48,290 nucleotides of DNA from Sistotremastrum niveocremeum HHB9708 (Eukaryota; Basidiomycota; Agaricomycetes; Sistotremastrales; Sistotremastraceae). Shown here piece by piece: positions 30,835 through 42,859 of the stretch. The stretch is taken from NCBI GenBank assembly GCA_001630475.1, contig KV419406.1, positions 214,048 to 262,337 of the forward strand, read 5' to 3'. Below the pieces are notes generated by a model, which had not been told where the DNA came from, searched no databases, and worked only from the letters and a program-made list of their open reading frames with translations. The stretch's first letter is position 1; every line of letters begins with the position of its first letter. Position numbers and translations under genes: made by a program.

Positions 30835-33608
30835 TCAAAGATCGAACGCTGAACTTTTCCATCCCTCTCTCTTCTGCTCTTTTCTTCGCCGTTGGGTGCC
30901 CCGCTCTGCAGCGTCCTCTATCTCATGTCTAGTGCGAACAGCTTCTCGCTCCATTCCCTGGATCTCCTCGGCCAACGCGTGAGCTTGGTCGTCAATTTCT
31001 TGCAGGGACTCTCGTGCTACATCAGCCGGTGTTTCATCGCTATCGACAGGGCCCCCTTTCCCTGGTAGTACTTGCTCCCCGACTCCAACAGCGATGATGG
31101 TTTCTTGTGGTGACTGCGGATCACTCGCGTTGGGAGAGTCCTGAGTCACGGTGGTGTAGGTAATGCCCTTAAGAGACGTGTTGGTCGTTGACTCGACTCG
31201 TTGTTGGTCTTCTTCCTGGTCGTTGGTAGCAACCGTGTCCGTATCAGCAGATGCAATGTTCATGAGGGCTTCCCAATAATCTGAGAACGAGGGTTCATCT
31301 CGCTCGTGCCGCCGACTGTTATCAACCGCGTGCTGATAAATCTGGAACAGATGTTCATCCAAAGTGGCCAGCCATCCGCGAATTTGTTTTGCCAGAACAA
31401 TACGGGCCGTAGTTCGAAGAGTAGGACCTAGGAATGGTTGCAGCAGTTTGTTGATAATCCAATGTCGGCTCTCGTCGATGGAAAGACGCAGTCCTGGAAC
31501 GTCCACAGAAACATTCACGACTCTGAAGAGTGATGTCTCGCTGGCAAGTTCGGTCTCCAGCTCCAAGTCCACCGACATACCCTCGCCTGCTCTGTCAACT
31601 CTGCCCACGTCAACGTTCAGGAGCCCGTTGTCTTCCCAGCCGATCCAACCTCCCAAAGGCCCTCTCGCATTGACATAATAACTGATCCCGTGAGCGTTGA
31701 GGCGCAGTCCATCGATGTGTACATGAGATTTGCTGAAAGTTCGAACGCCTGGATGACTCGGAACAGGATCGCTGGACACCGAAGACTCGATCACATCGAG
31801 ATGAATTTCGTTAAGAGTCTGTACACCGATGTGATCCGGGATGAAAGAAGCGTCAGCGGAAGAGAGGATGAGGGAGTCGATGACCAGATCTAATGGCGGG
31901 CTTTTGTATTCGACGCGTGGCATCGGCACAGCACGCAAGGCACGCAGTAAGCGAGGCAACAACCATCCCAATATGTCCCGCTGAACCTCTTGTCTCCTTT
32001 GCTTCTGCGCCTCTTTCCCTGCCGAAACAGCACTCCAGCCAAGAATGCGAAGGTGACGCTGGAAGGTGCCCAGAGCATCAATAAGACGCCGAGTCGATCG
32101 ATCATTGGCGAAGGCGGAGATGAACTGCTGCGTTTCTGCCGCGGCTTCTCGAGCTTTCGTCACCCATGCCGAATTGGACTCTTGCTGGATCAGTTCGTAG
32201 CCACGCGCATACAGGGCTTCTGCATTACCGCGAGCCTCTCGCGTCTCCACCCAGTCTCCTCGATTCAGCGCCTTGGTTAGCCATTGGCCACAATCAGCCA
32301 TCCATATTCGAGTGTTCGAATTCTCAGGAGCTTTCGCCAACTCCTCCAAAGCTTCGTAGGTCTTGTCTACGAGCGGATCGAGGGAGGAATTGCCTGCAAA
32401 GCGCTCCAATATAACTTTCAAGTCTCGGAACGCGTCCTTCAGATCCGAATCAAGTTCCATTACAACACCATGGGTGATAGTTTGTGCCTGATTGTCACTA
32501 GCGCTCTCTTGAACCTGGGCGGCCGCCGCAGAATATCGATCGTAGTACTTGTTAATGAGGGAAAGGATGGTAAGGGAAGAAGCCTGGCAATCAGGATCGC
32601 GCTTGGCCTGCTTTATGAACTACGGGTTTCTTAGCTCTCAAACTCAAAGGTATGACGAAAGTACGCACTGATTCGAGCCGATCGAGAAAGGAGTCGCGGA
32701 CTCGGGACGTCGGACTTTGATCCAAGCCTTCGACATGCTTCTGGATATTATCCCCTACTTCATTAAGATCATCTAATCCCTCCTTGGAGATGTCGGAGCT
32801 ATTGACGGGTTCGTCAAGAAATTCGCCTTCGGTCGAACCAGGTCGAACAGTTTCTTCAATATCGAGGGCTCTCTCTTGCACCATGGAAGCCGCTTGAGCC
32901 ACACCGGTAGCTGCATCGGCCAAAATTTCGCGCGACGTGAGGAACAAGTCGGATAGGAAATAGCGGAAGGTCGAGGAAGTGAAAACGAATGATACAATTG
33001 ATCGAATGGACCTCAAGAAGGTATCAGCATCTGATCTTGCTTCCGAGCGTGATGGAAGTACAGATTCTACAACATAGTCAATGGCAACACTTCTCGGAAG
33101 ATGCGAGATTATACCTAGCCTGCCAGATCCATCTTTGAGGGCGTCGACGTCGACGCTGACGGTAGCACTGACCGGTGTTGCGCTGATCTGTCCCATACGG
33201 TGGTACAGATGCTGAAGTCGATCATCGTCTGTGCCAAGTGTTAGCCGAGAGAAACGAAAGTAGCGACACCAAAGAAGGCACACCATTTTTTTCCATCCCC
33301 ACTTGTAGAGCGGCCTGGATCACATCTTTGAGATCTTGGACTACTTTTCGCCCATTTTCACTCAATGGGCCATATCCCCCACTTTGAGCCTCGTTGAGAC
33401 CATTCGAGTTCAGCAGGACGCGTCCAATCTCATTGAATTGTTGCTGAGACGGAAGCTTCCCAGTTGATAATGCGGCTAGAATATCCACAACCTTGTTGAG
33501 ATTATTCGGAGGAGGCCGGAGTGCTGTCTCGTGACCATTCAACAGAGGCTGATAATCCTTTGATTGCTTCCTGTCCCGGCGACCCCAACATGACGCACAG
33601 ATACCCAT
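30835..33608 (-). CDS. HAM1-like / BPI-fold domain protein, N-myristoylation signal
   Basis: Three exons (33284-33608, 32669-33228, 30835-32619) give 889 residues. ATG 33608 was chosen because it opens MGICASCWGRR, a textbook Gly2 N-myristoylation site with neighbouring cysteines for palmitoylation; an upstream in-frame TTG is ignored. Next comes a helical region (NNLNKVVDILAALSTGKLPS, then VSVDVDALKDGSGRLG), as in the fungal DUF5923/HAM1-like N-terminal domain. The C-terminal half has GLRLNAHGISYYVNARGP and then a beta-rich segment with VPGLRLSIDESRHWIINKLL. This is typical of the HAM1-like C-terminal domain, related to bactericidal permeability-increasing (BPI) lipid-binding folds. The tail is a Glu/Arg-rich coiled coil. 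A membrane-anchored lipid-binding or lipid-transfer role is inference. The relatives I know are fungal proteins of unknown molecular function. Confidence 0.85.
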
Positions 33609-33942
33609 AGCACTGGATGCGACACTGTCAGAGGGTATCTTCGAACGAATAGAGATAGTATACCGGGAGATGCTTTTGGTGAACGAACAGCCTAGCAAGG
33701 CGTCGCTGTGTCTTGAGATGCTCCATTCAATGGTTCACCCAGCGATGACGAGGATTACGACGAGGAGGCTTACGTAAAACAAGCTACTTCCGGAAAATCA
33801 AGTGTTTGACCTTGTGTGGCATCGGACTCACGACCGCTACTCGCGAAGGGAGCTCGCACTCGTCGACGTTAAAGTTTGCTCATTTGGTACCTTTTGGATA
33901 CCGCTGAAGTTACTTTGCAATATTAACTCCTTTTCACAGCTC
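33609..33942. promoter_or_regulatory. divergent promoter between the HAM1-like and MSH5 genes
   Basis: 334 bp between two ATGs on opposite strands. The MSH5 leader ends tttcacagctc just before its ATG, and an upstream frame with no ATG could contain a 5' UTR intron. No named motif is defended. Confidence 0.4.
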
Positions 33943-36900
33943 ATGCCTGGGCGGACGAAGAGATCTCGGTTCTCTCGACCAAAAAAGGCGAAAAGATCAA
34001 AAGAAACAAAACCTACTATCGCCAACGAGAGTGAAAGCGAAGAGCCAGATCTAAAACGAGTGAGATGGGGAAAATCTCAACATGGAAATGAAACAACCGA
34101 AGGAAAGGAACAATCATCGGTCAGCCGAGATTTCGATACCTCGAGTGAAGAAGAAACGGATGGTAATGAAAAAAGAGTCAGTGTTCATATTCGAGCTGCG
34201 ACATGATGACGTTGACACCGAAGTCAGACCTGCATGGCCATAGTGTCTCAATTGTCCGTTACGCGATCGTGATCTCCATGATGTGCATGCATTGAACCTT
34301 CCCTAGCAAACGCGTCGCCGCGGCCTACTATGATCCGACTAAGAGAATTTTATATCTTCTAGAAGACACCCCGGAAAGTGATCATTATGATTTCATTCGA
34401 ATGAGTGCGTCATAAACCTGGAATGCCGTCGTCGCCGCAGCTAACAATCCCTCTAGTTGTTGATCAGGTTCAACCAGACTTGATCCTCACAAGCTCTAGT
34501 TCAGATGGCAGACTTTCGGATATGCTAGAAGCCGAAAGTACGTGACCCTTCTTCCACTCATTATAGATGGCTCATTAACTTCGCAGTGGACGGAAACGGC
34601 GGCGTTTTCGTCGTCCGCCCTCGGGTTGAGTTTGGTGCCAAACGAGGGCGCGAGCGCCTTCTGGGACTTCGCTTGCTTGCGGAATTGGTTGTCGATACTC
34701 GCGATGCCCCATCTGACGTGGCATCTTTGGATGGGGAGTCCCATCTCTTCAACGCATATGAGTTCATGCAGAGAAGCCGAGGGGCTCAGATAGACCCTTT
34801 GCAGGCACGGTGGAATGCATTCGTGCGGCTCGGAAACTTCGCGAGTCTTGAAATGGCGCCCCTTTGCGTACGTACACCAATTTACTACCACGGCGAACCT
34901 GACCAATCCATAGCTTGCCTGTGTAGCTGCACTGCTTGATCATCTCGTTCGCGAGCAAGCCACTCATGGTGATGAAGGCGTTGAAGGGCTCGACATGTGC
35001 TCCATCGAAGCTTTCCCACTGTATGCACAACTAAATACCGCTTGAATATCTCTCAAGAAACTGACACATCGACAGGAGCAACGCGATGCACATCAACAAT
35101 GATTCACTATTGTTAGGTCTATGCTGCACGATCACGTCTCTCATCTAATGCGTGCTTAGGTCCTTGCAGATCTTTGACACCGAGTCGCATGCCGCAACTC
35201 AATCTTCCCAGACCAAAGAGGGCCTGTCGCTGTTCGGAATCCTCAACAATACTCGTACAGCTGCTGGTCGAGTTTTGATGCGCGACTGGTTTGTACGACC
35301 CTCCTTGTCAATACAAGTCATAGAAGGGCGGCATGACGCCATCAGTTGCTTTCTCAGAGGGGAGAGCCTCGGGACTGCAAACGCGATGCATTCGCACATC
35401 AAAGGGATTGGTAGCATATCTCGGGCGTGGCATTTCATGAAGCAAGGGACGGCTCGGGCTCGTGACCTTCAGGCATTCGTTCGAGTCAGTCAGCGACTTC
35501 TTACGTCACTGTGCGCTGACTCCGTATAGTTCGTGTACCATGCGATGTTACTCCGTGAATCGTGTTCCGAGCTATCTGGAGGCCATTCTATCCAGGCCGT
35601 CAAAAAGGCACCTATCTTCCCTTTTTCTTTATTCGCATCTGACTATGATCCAGTTAATAGCGGCTCTCGATGCTATCAACCTCAAAGATTTGGGAACCAT
35701 CGTCAACGAAACTGTGCGCTCTCGATATTTTAGCAGTACCAAACTCGAAATAACTTTGATATGCAGGTGGATTGGGAAGAGTCCGAGACAAGTGGAAGAG
35801 TTTGTGTGCGCCATAATATTGATAAGGAATTGGATCAATGGAAGCATACATATCATGGTCTGGAAGGAGTGTTGGTGGGTGCTCAAATCGCATCTAAAAA
35901 GTTTCGTAGCTACTTTCTGATCCATCTGCAGTCTGAAGTATCGAAGGTCGTTAGTCAGCAAATCCCCCAAGATTATTCGTCATGTCTAAATGTCGTCTAT
36001 TTTCCGCAACTTGGTGTGTGAGACCCAATCTGCGTAACCGGACACAACTAATATGACCCAGGTTTCCTTATATGCGTCCCGCTAAAAGACGAATGGAGGG
36101 GAGAAGAGGGAATCCAGCTTCTAGAAGGGTGGTCTTTCCAGGTATGCTCTTGACAATACGAACAAACGTCTATTTACGTTCTCCCCTGCTTCAGTTCTCT
36201 TCCGAGTATGTCTTTAACATTAGTCATTAATGTGACTCACGCCGTGCAGAGAGAACGTGTATGCCAAGTCGCCAGAGACACGAGGTTCGTAGATGAAGTT
36301 AGCTGCCAAGGCTAAGTTCTTATGGCTTCTTCAGATCTGGATCTCCATATCGGCGATCTGTTGCCGCATATCGTTGGTATGTACACGCATCTTCGGTTCC
36401 TCCTGCTATTCATTCATGTTCACTTGCATCTCTAGATCGCGAGATTGAGGTCATCCAATCTATGCTTGAGAAGATAGTCGTCCACGATCGAATAATCCTA
36501 AATATTGTCGACGTCTGTGCCGAAATCGACTGCCTGCTTTCTTTCGCGGAGGCTTCCCGAGCCTATAAGTACGTCAGGCCAACCATGACTCTTGACAATA
36601 CTTTGGATATAAAGGGAGGGCGGTAAGTGCTCCTTGCTCATTGCCTGCGGGTGCTAAGATTCATCCTCAGGCATCCGCTGCAAGAACAAGTGGTGGATAC
36701 GTTTGTACCGAATGACGCCTTCATCGGCTACTCTTTGAACTCGGAAGAAGATAACATACCAACAACAGATTCAGAAGATGGACATCCAAGGAATAGCATC
36801 CTTATTTGCACTGGCGCTAATGCATGCGGAAAGGTGAATCAAAAGTCTTGATGGACATTCGCTTCTGACGCTTCGCCCAGAGCGTCTATATGAAACAAGT

Positions 36901-38079
36901 TCTGCCTCGGCGGGTTTAAGCCACATGTTCTTGCTGATTTGCCCTGCTAGATCGCACTCATCCAATATATGGCTCAAGTGAGAACGGTTTTCGTTGCAAT
37001 CGAGCTTTTCAGACTCGTTTTCTGATTTGTTTCTTCAGATCGGATGGTACAGAACGCTGGCGTCACATGAATCAATCTCACTGTCTGTAGTTTTGTTCCA
37101 GCGGATTCAGCAACTCTAGGCCTGATCGATAAAAGTAAGGTCGTCTTAGATTTTGTCATCACGCGCTCAGTTTATCAGTGTTCACACGTGTGCAAACTCG
37201 AGAATCGGTTTCCAAGGTTCGCTAGTATCGGAGAGCTCCTTGACAATCACGAGACAAATGTTTTAGATTCAATCCGCATTCATGATAGACCTGAATCAGG
37301 TGTCTCTGGCTATTCGAAATGCTACGCCGCGGTCCCTAGTCATTCTCGACGAATTCGGGAAGGGCACTCTCAATTCAGGTCCGTTACTCTACTGGTAGGA
37401 TGCAGGGAGCCGTATTCACCTTTCTGCCGGGTGGCAGATGGCGCTGGTCTTCTGGCAGCAATCGTCAAGTATTTCGTCTCTATAGGCCCGGATTGTCCCA
37501 AAATCTTACTGGCGACGCACTTTCATGAACTCTTTCAACAAAATTTGTTGCCACCAGAATTACCTATCACTCTGGTGCATATGGAGATCCTCATGACTGA
37601 CCTGCAAGGTTCCGTGATTCATACTGACGACCCTGGCGACGGAAACGGCGAATCCCAAAGAACCAGAGACGACATAGGGGAGCCTATCACCTATCTTTAC
37701 AAGTAGACAACCCGTTCTCTTTTCTCTCTTCGGGACTTATGTGCCGGGCCATCAGAGTCGCGTCTGGACCGTATCTTCACTCTCATGCTGCCAAATGCGC
37801 TCTTCTGTTCGGTGTTCCGCGTTCAGTGGTAAACCGGGCACTTCACGTGAGGTATAGTAGACCGACTTTCAAACACTTTGCTTTGAGTAGATCATTCATT
37901 TTGTTGCAAGTGATCTCGCAGGTCGACTGGAACTAGGTCAGCTTTTGGACGAAACATTGACTGAGAAGCAAGCTACCGAATTGGAGGAATGTGAGAGCGT
38001 CTGTAGGAGGTTTTTGGACTGGAACCTGGAGTCGGATCGCGATGATTGTATGGAGCGCCTTATTACAGTTTTAGGGTGA
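33943..38079 (+). CDS. MSH5: MutS homologue MSH5 (meiotic crossover factor)
   Basis: Twenty-six exons give 952 residues: 33943-34176, 34228-34253, 34307-34404, 34457-34537, 34587-34867, 34914-35020, 35076-35111, 35160-35484, 35530-35598, 35654-35713, 35767-36013, 36062-36141, 36195-36205, 36250-36284, 36335-36376, 36436-36622, 36671-36833, 36881-36898, 36951-36977, 37039-37046, 37091-37134, 37179-37216, 37267-37378, 37438-37702, 37756-37851 and 37911-38079. A basic, acidic low-complexity N-tail is followed by [20 protein letters not shown] and [13 protein letters not shown] are diagnostic of MSH5 rather than MSH4. The ATPase has Walker [15 protein letters not shown] (usually TGPN..GKS), [18 protein letters not shown], Walker [23 protein letters not shown] and the helix [13 protein letters not shown]. 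The C-terminus [14 protein letters not shown] matches human MSH5. It forms the MSH4-MSH5 clamp on meiotic recombination intermediates. The frame is intact throughout, so the species probably keeps meiosis. Confidence 0.93.
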
Positions 38080-38255
38080 TTAAAACCAGTTCATCGCTTT
38101 GACTTGAGAATAAAGAAACGAATTATGATTGAGTCGTTGAAATAATCGCGAAGCTACAATTCGCGCGCTTTGTCAGGATTTGGGTGACGCGTCTCGGTGT
38201 TGCGAGCTAGAGTCGCCTTCGCCCACAATCAACCTTTCCGCAAACTTAAACTACC

Positions 38256-39886
38256 ATGTCGTCCACTCAGCCTCCCAGCGAACCTCCCAATCAGCCAGAC
38301 AAGCCAGCTGACGCTCCCGCGAATGCCCAATCGGATTCCAACACTGCAGAGCCGGACGCGGCCATGGACACAACCCCAGATCAACCTGCGGAAGAGACTT
38401 GGGAGGACATTCCGGAAGATATCAGAAATGCATCAACAGAGGATGTTACCATGCGAGTTCACCTGATTGAAAATGATATCAAGGTACCCTGTCGAGCTTG
38501 TCGGTGAGACCAAACTGAACGCGGCGTAGGTTATGCGATCCGAGACTCTACGACTACAACATGAACAGGCTGCGATGAGAGAGAAGATACGAGACAATGG
38601 AGAAAAAATCAAGCAAAACAAAGTGCTCCCGTATCTTGTTGGGAATGTCGTTGAAGTAAGTCCTTCGTGCCACACGCCCTTCCCTTACTCAAGTTCGGGT
38701 GCAGATTCTTGATGTCGATCCAGAAGGTGAAGAAGACGGTGCACATCAGGACCTCGATTCAATGCGCAAAGGCAAATGCGCCGTCATCAAAACATCTACC
38801 CGACAAACCGTGTTCCTTCCTCTCATTGGCCTCGTCCCACCCGAACTGTTGAAACCGGGTGATCTTATCGGTGTCAACAAAGATTCCTATCTAGTCCTCG
38901 ATACCCTCCCCGCTGAATTCGACTCAAGAGTGAAAGCCATGGAAGTAGATGAGAGACCGACGGAAACGTATACAGATATCGGTGGCTTGGACAAGCAGAT
39001 CGAAGAACTTGCCGAAGCCATTGTTCTTCCTATGGAGCAGGCTGACAAGTTCAAAACACTGGGAATCAAACCACCCAAAGGATGTCTGATGTATGGACCT
39101 CCCGGTATGTCATTCCCCATCGTTTGTTGCGCCTATTGATTGAGATCCAGGGACTGGAAAGACACTTCTGGCTCGTGCATGTGCTGCTCAGACCAAGGCT
39201 TGCTATCTTAAGCTCGCCGGCCCTTCACTCGTCCAGATGTTCATCGGTGATGGTGCCAAGCTGGTCCGCGATGCCTTCAAGCTTGCCAAAGAGAAAGCAC
39301 CCACTATCATATTCATCGATGAACTGGACGCCATCGGAACGAAGCGATTCGATTCAGAGAAGAGTGGTGATCGTGAAGTCCAGCGAACAATGTTGGAACT
39401 CTTGAACCAGCTGGACGGCTTCAGCAGCGACGAACGGATCAAAGTATGCCACCCTTGCCAAATTTGCGTCGTCGGCCGGACTCATTGTGAATCTTAGGTC
39501 ATTGCGGCTACCAATCGGATAGATATCTTAGATCCCGCCTTATTACGTTCCGGTCGACTGGATCGTAAGATTGAATTCCCTCTGCCAAACGAAACGGCTC
39601 GTGCACGTATCCTCGAAATCCATTCCAGAAAAATGACTGTCGCTCCCGACGTCAACTTTGAAGAACTGGCTAGAAGTACGGACGAGTTCAACGGTGCCCA
39701 GTTGAAAGCTGTTTGTGTTGAGGCAGGAATGATTGCACTTCGCGAAGGAGCAAGCAAGTTGGGTCACGAGCATTTCCACAGTGGCATCGCAGAAGGTGTG
39801 TTGGCTGATGCCTATGCGATTATTGTCTTGCTGACCATGACATAGTGCAAAGTAAGAAGAAGAATGACTTGCAGTACTTTGCTTGA
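38256..39886 (+). CDS. RPT5: 26S proteasome regulatory AAA-ATPase subunit Rpt5 (6A)
   Basis: Six exons (38256-38483, 38530-38655, 38705-39104, 39151-39443, 39498-39795, 39846-39886) give 461 residues. A Pro/Asp/Ala-rich N-tail, a coiled coil ([20 protein letters not shown]) and an OB-fold segment ([19 protein letters not shown]) precede the AAA module. This has Walker A GPPGTGKT, pore loop MFIGDGAK, Walker [13 protein letters not shown], sensor [15 protein letters not shown] and arginine finger SGRLDRK. The C-terminus LQYFA is the HbYX-type tail that opens the 20S gate. All catalytic elements are present. The gene lies 176 bp downstream of MSH5 on the same strand and 144 bp from the convergent prohibitin gene. 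Confidence 0.96.
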
Positions 39887-40030
39887 TCGGTGGTCAATTA
39901 TGACTTGTGTAGACTATTTGTTATCTCGTTCTGTTCCAGTCCTCAGGGAATATAAACGTTAATCCAAACGACAATGTACTCGAGCGGGTGAAGTAAATAT
40001 CATTGCGACCGAATACAGTGAAGGGGTTGC

Positions 40031-41260
40031 CTATTTTTTGTGCAGAAAATTTGCAGAGTCATCCGTGACTATATGCGTGTCAGTCTCACATATACAGGTG
40101 AACCGAAGAGACTCACGATTTAATAGAAGACTTTGAGCGTCCAACATGACTTTGTTGCCCCCAGCCGCAAGTGTGTTGGCAATTTCCCTGGCCGCCTCCA
40201 AGCGTCTCAGCTCCAAAAATCCTTTATTCGATCGTACTGCTTCTCCAATCAACTCAGCGGATCGGGCTTCACCCTGTGCACGGACGATGATGGATTGCTT
40301 TTCTTGAATGGCTTGATCGACTAAAAATGCGGCCCGTAAGGCGGTTTGTTGAGCGATCTGTTGAGCATCTGCAAGTTAAGATCATGAAGACGAGAAAAGG
40401 GATAGAATGGACGCGCCTGTTTTGCTTCAACGGCATGTGTAAATTCGGGCGAGAAAGCGACGTGCGTAATCGACACATCATCCAACACAAGGTTGAACCT
40501 CAGCGCTCTCCGGGTCAAATTTTCTCTGACGAGCCGTGACACCATTTCTCGCTGGGTGATCAGCTGACTGGCGTTGAACTGTGCCACGACGCTCTTGAGG
40601 ACTTCGTTCACTATTGAGGGAAGGACTCGTTCGTCGTAGTCTGTTCCTAATTCGCGGTAGATTGTGGGAAGCGCTTGGATGGAGGGACGGGAGAGGACAC
40701 GACACGTGATGTTCACCATTTGAAGATCTGGTCCCGCGCATAACGATAAGCAGCGTATAAGAAAACCATGGTAATGAATAGACCTTTGGTGCCAGTTAAA
40801 GAGGCGATATTGCGAGGTTTGGCGCGAATATCAAAAATGATGGGAGTCTCGAACCAGGGTATCTATTACCAATAAGTACATGTCCATGAGTACTGGTCAG
40901 ACTCACTCGTAGATGAGTCCCTTCTGGGAAGATATCCTTTTTGATTCCATTCAGTCTATGGTAGAGTCAACATGGTTGAACGCGCCAGTTTATTTTTGAC
41001 AAATGACCAACCTCGTATATTTGATTGCACGATGACCGCCATCCACTATTTCAAGTTAGGTCGAACACATTCATTTCAGAAGGAGACTTCGCACCGTTGA
41101 ATAAGGAAGCATTGAGGGCGACGCCGGCCGCAACGAGTGCGACGATCAGACCAGTTCCAGCAAATAACCCTCTCGGTGGACCACCTCCGTTGGCACCAGC
41201 CTTAGCACGCTGTTGAAGTTCAAGAGCAAAACGACGGAAGACTTCTTGGGGATCGCTCAT
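40031..41260 (-). CDS. PHB2: prohibitin-2 (mitochondrial inner-membrane SPFH protein)
   Basis: Seven exons (41095-41260, 41012-41045, 40907-40955, 40784-40862, 40417-40727, 40117-40357, 40031-40068) give 305 residues. A short N-terminal region with one membrane segment ([18 protein letters not shown]) precedes the SPFH/band-7 domain ([39 protein letters not shown]). The C-terminal coiled coil runs through [20 protein letters not shown] and [20 protein letters not shown]. It forms the PHB1-PHB2 ring that organises the inner membrane and protects m-AAA substrates. The exon 5/6 junction at conserved AKQ|IAQQ needs a GC donor (cag|gcgcgt); the GT-only alternative (40411) would insert four residues here. 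The start [10 protein letters not shown] was preferred over an upstream frame without ATG. It is divergent from the PQ-loop gene, 101 bp apart. Confidence 0.92.
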
Positions 41261-41361
41261 CGTGTGGTGTGGACGAAGTCGCAAGCTGGAGATGAGACGC
41301 GCAAAGGAGCGGCTGATCGGCAACACCGGCAAATAATCTTTCTCTTCGCTGTGACCTCGAC
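41261..41361. promoter_or_regulatory. compact bidirectional promoter, PHB2 and PQ-loop gene
   Basis: Only 101 bp separate the two start codons. Both leaders must lie inside this interval. No TATA box is visible. Confidence 0.6.
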
Positions 41362-42589
41362 ATGACCCTGGCGGACGAAGGCAGCACTGTTGTATGTCGT
41401 ATCTTTCTCTTTATCTCGACCTCTGAGAAGTGTCTAGTTGGGCTGGGTCTCAATAGCTTGCTGGTCAGTCGACTCGGTTGAGCTCCATTACTAGCTAACA
41501 CATATATATTGTGATACAGGATCGTCGTATATTCGCCTCAAATAGCTGAAAACTATCAGCTCAAATCCGGAGAAGGTCTCTTGGCTTTATCTGTTGACAC
41601 TTTTATTTCCTGACATGGATCGTTAGGCCTTTCTGTAATCTTCGTGATAATATGGCTTCTGGGCGACCTATGTAACATCGTTGGATCTATCCTGGCCGGA
41701 CTCTTACCAACAATCATCATTCTTGGCCTATATGTGCGTCATATACTCCGATGCTATCTCTTTAACTGCTGACTGACGTTGGGTAGTATACGCTATGCGA
41801 TATGACACTCCTGTTCCAAATCTACTACTACAGAATCTGCTACGATGCTGGGCTACAGCCCCTTCCCTCCGATAACAATCCCTCTGCCGGAACAGAGTCT
41901 ACCCCCCTCTTAGCGAAAAAGGAAGATGTTGTATCGCTCTCGAAGAGAACAAAAGTCATAGCATACAGCGCTGCTGTGATTTTCGTTATCGGGACCGGCG
42001 TCGTGGCTTGGATCGTCGCAAGAGCGAAAGGGACTGACGGAAACGATAATGGGAGAGAAGAGGATATTATTGAGTGGAAGAGTCAAGTGATAGGCTGGTG
42101 CAGCGCCCTATTATACCGTTTGCTCCTTTCCCCTCCTTTCTCAATACCCAGCTGATGCCCTGGCCGCAGTCGGCTCCCGAATCCCGCAAATTCGTGAGTC
42201 TCTTCCCTACTTCTTCCAGGTACACAAAGACTAAACGGCTACAGTGAAGAATAGAAAGACATACTGTTCAGGGCTCTCAATAGCTCTGTTCATATTTGCT
42301 GTCGCCGGCAATGCTACTTATGTCGGCTCTATCCTATTCAAGTCTCTAGAGGCTAAACACCTCATTGCGAATGCTAGTTGGCTGATGGGTATGCTCCTTT
42401 GATCTCTCCGTCTAAATGCATTTAGCTGAACATCATCGCAGGAAGCGGAGGAACTATATTTTTGGATTTCATTGTAAGCTCTCACTATCACGAGGTTTCC
42501 ATTCAATCTGACTGTATGTGCTGTAGGTTCTCGGTCAATTCATATACTACCGGAATAAACGTGCGCTTGCGCGGGCAAGTGTTGAATGA
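41362..42589 (+). CDS. PQ-loop repeat membrane protein, vacuolar/lysosomal cationic amino-acid exporter type
   Basis: Nine exons (41362-41391, 41438-41463, 41520-41575, 41627-41733, 41787-42117, 42170-42193, 42245-42388, 42442-42473, 42527-42589) give 270 residues, about seven membrane segments. The two PQ motifs are VVYSPQIAENYQLKSGEGLS followed by WLLGDLCN, and GSRIPQILKNRKTYCSGLS followed by AVAGNATYVGS. A hydrophilic loop with an acidic dileucine-type ESTPLLAKK lies between them and may be a vacuolar sorting signal. This is the Ypq1-3/PQLC2/LAAT-1 architecture, whose members export Lys/Arg or cystine from vacuoles. The exact substrate is inference. The N-terminus is short, and the ATG lies in a ten-codon first exon, so a purely ORF-based call would start at exon 5. 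Confidence 0.9.
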
Positions 42590-42859
42590 TCATGCTGCAA
42601 AGACCCACGACGCACAATGTGAGATATCCAACAAAACCTCCAAGTCATCTCAGCAGTTGACAGACAAATATTACGCAGTTGGGCAACGATTTCTCATTAG
42701 GAGAATGACGATAGACGCGGATGACAACTAGCAGCTAGTATACAGCAGTTCCGACTAATAATGTTGTGCTATGCTCGTGAAAACGGACGCAAGACAAATA
42801 CTGTACTAATATACGGGTGTGATAAAACCCGCAGAGACACGACAAGCTCGAGAGGAGAG
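42590..42859. other. 3' flank between the PQ-loop gene and LTR copy 1
   Basis: 270 bp with no gene. It contains the palindromic acgggtgtgataaaacccgc near 42813-42833, a possible stem-loop in the 3' UTR. Confidence 0.35.
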
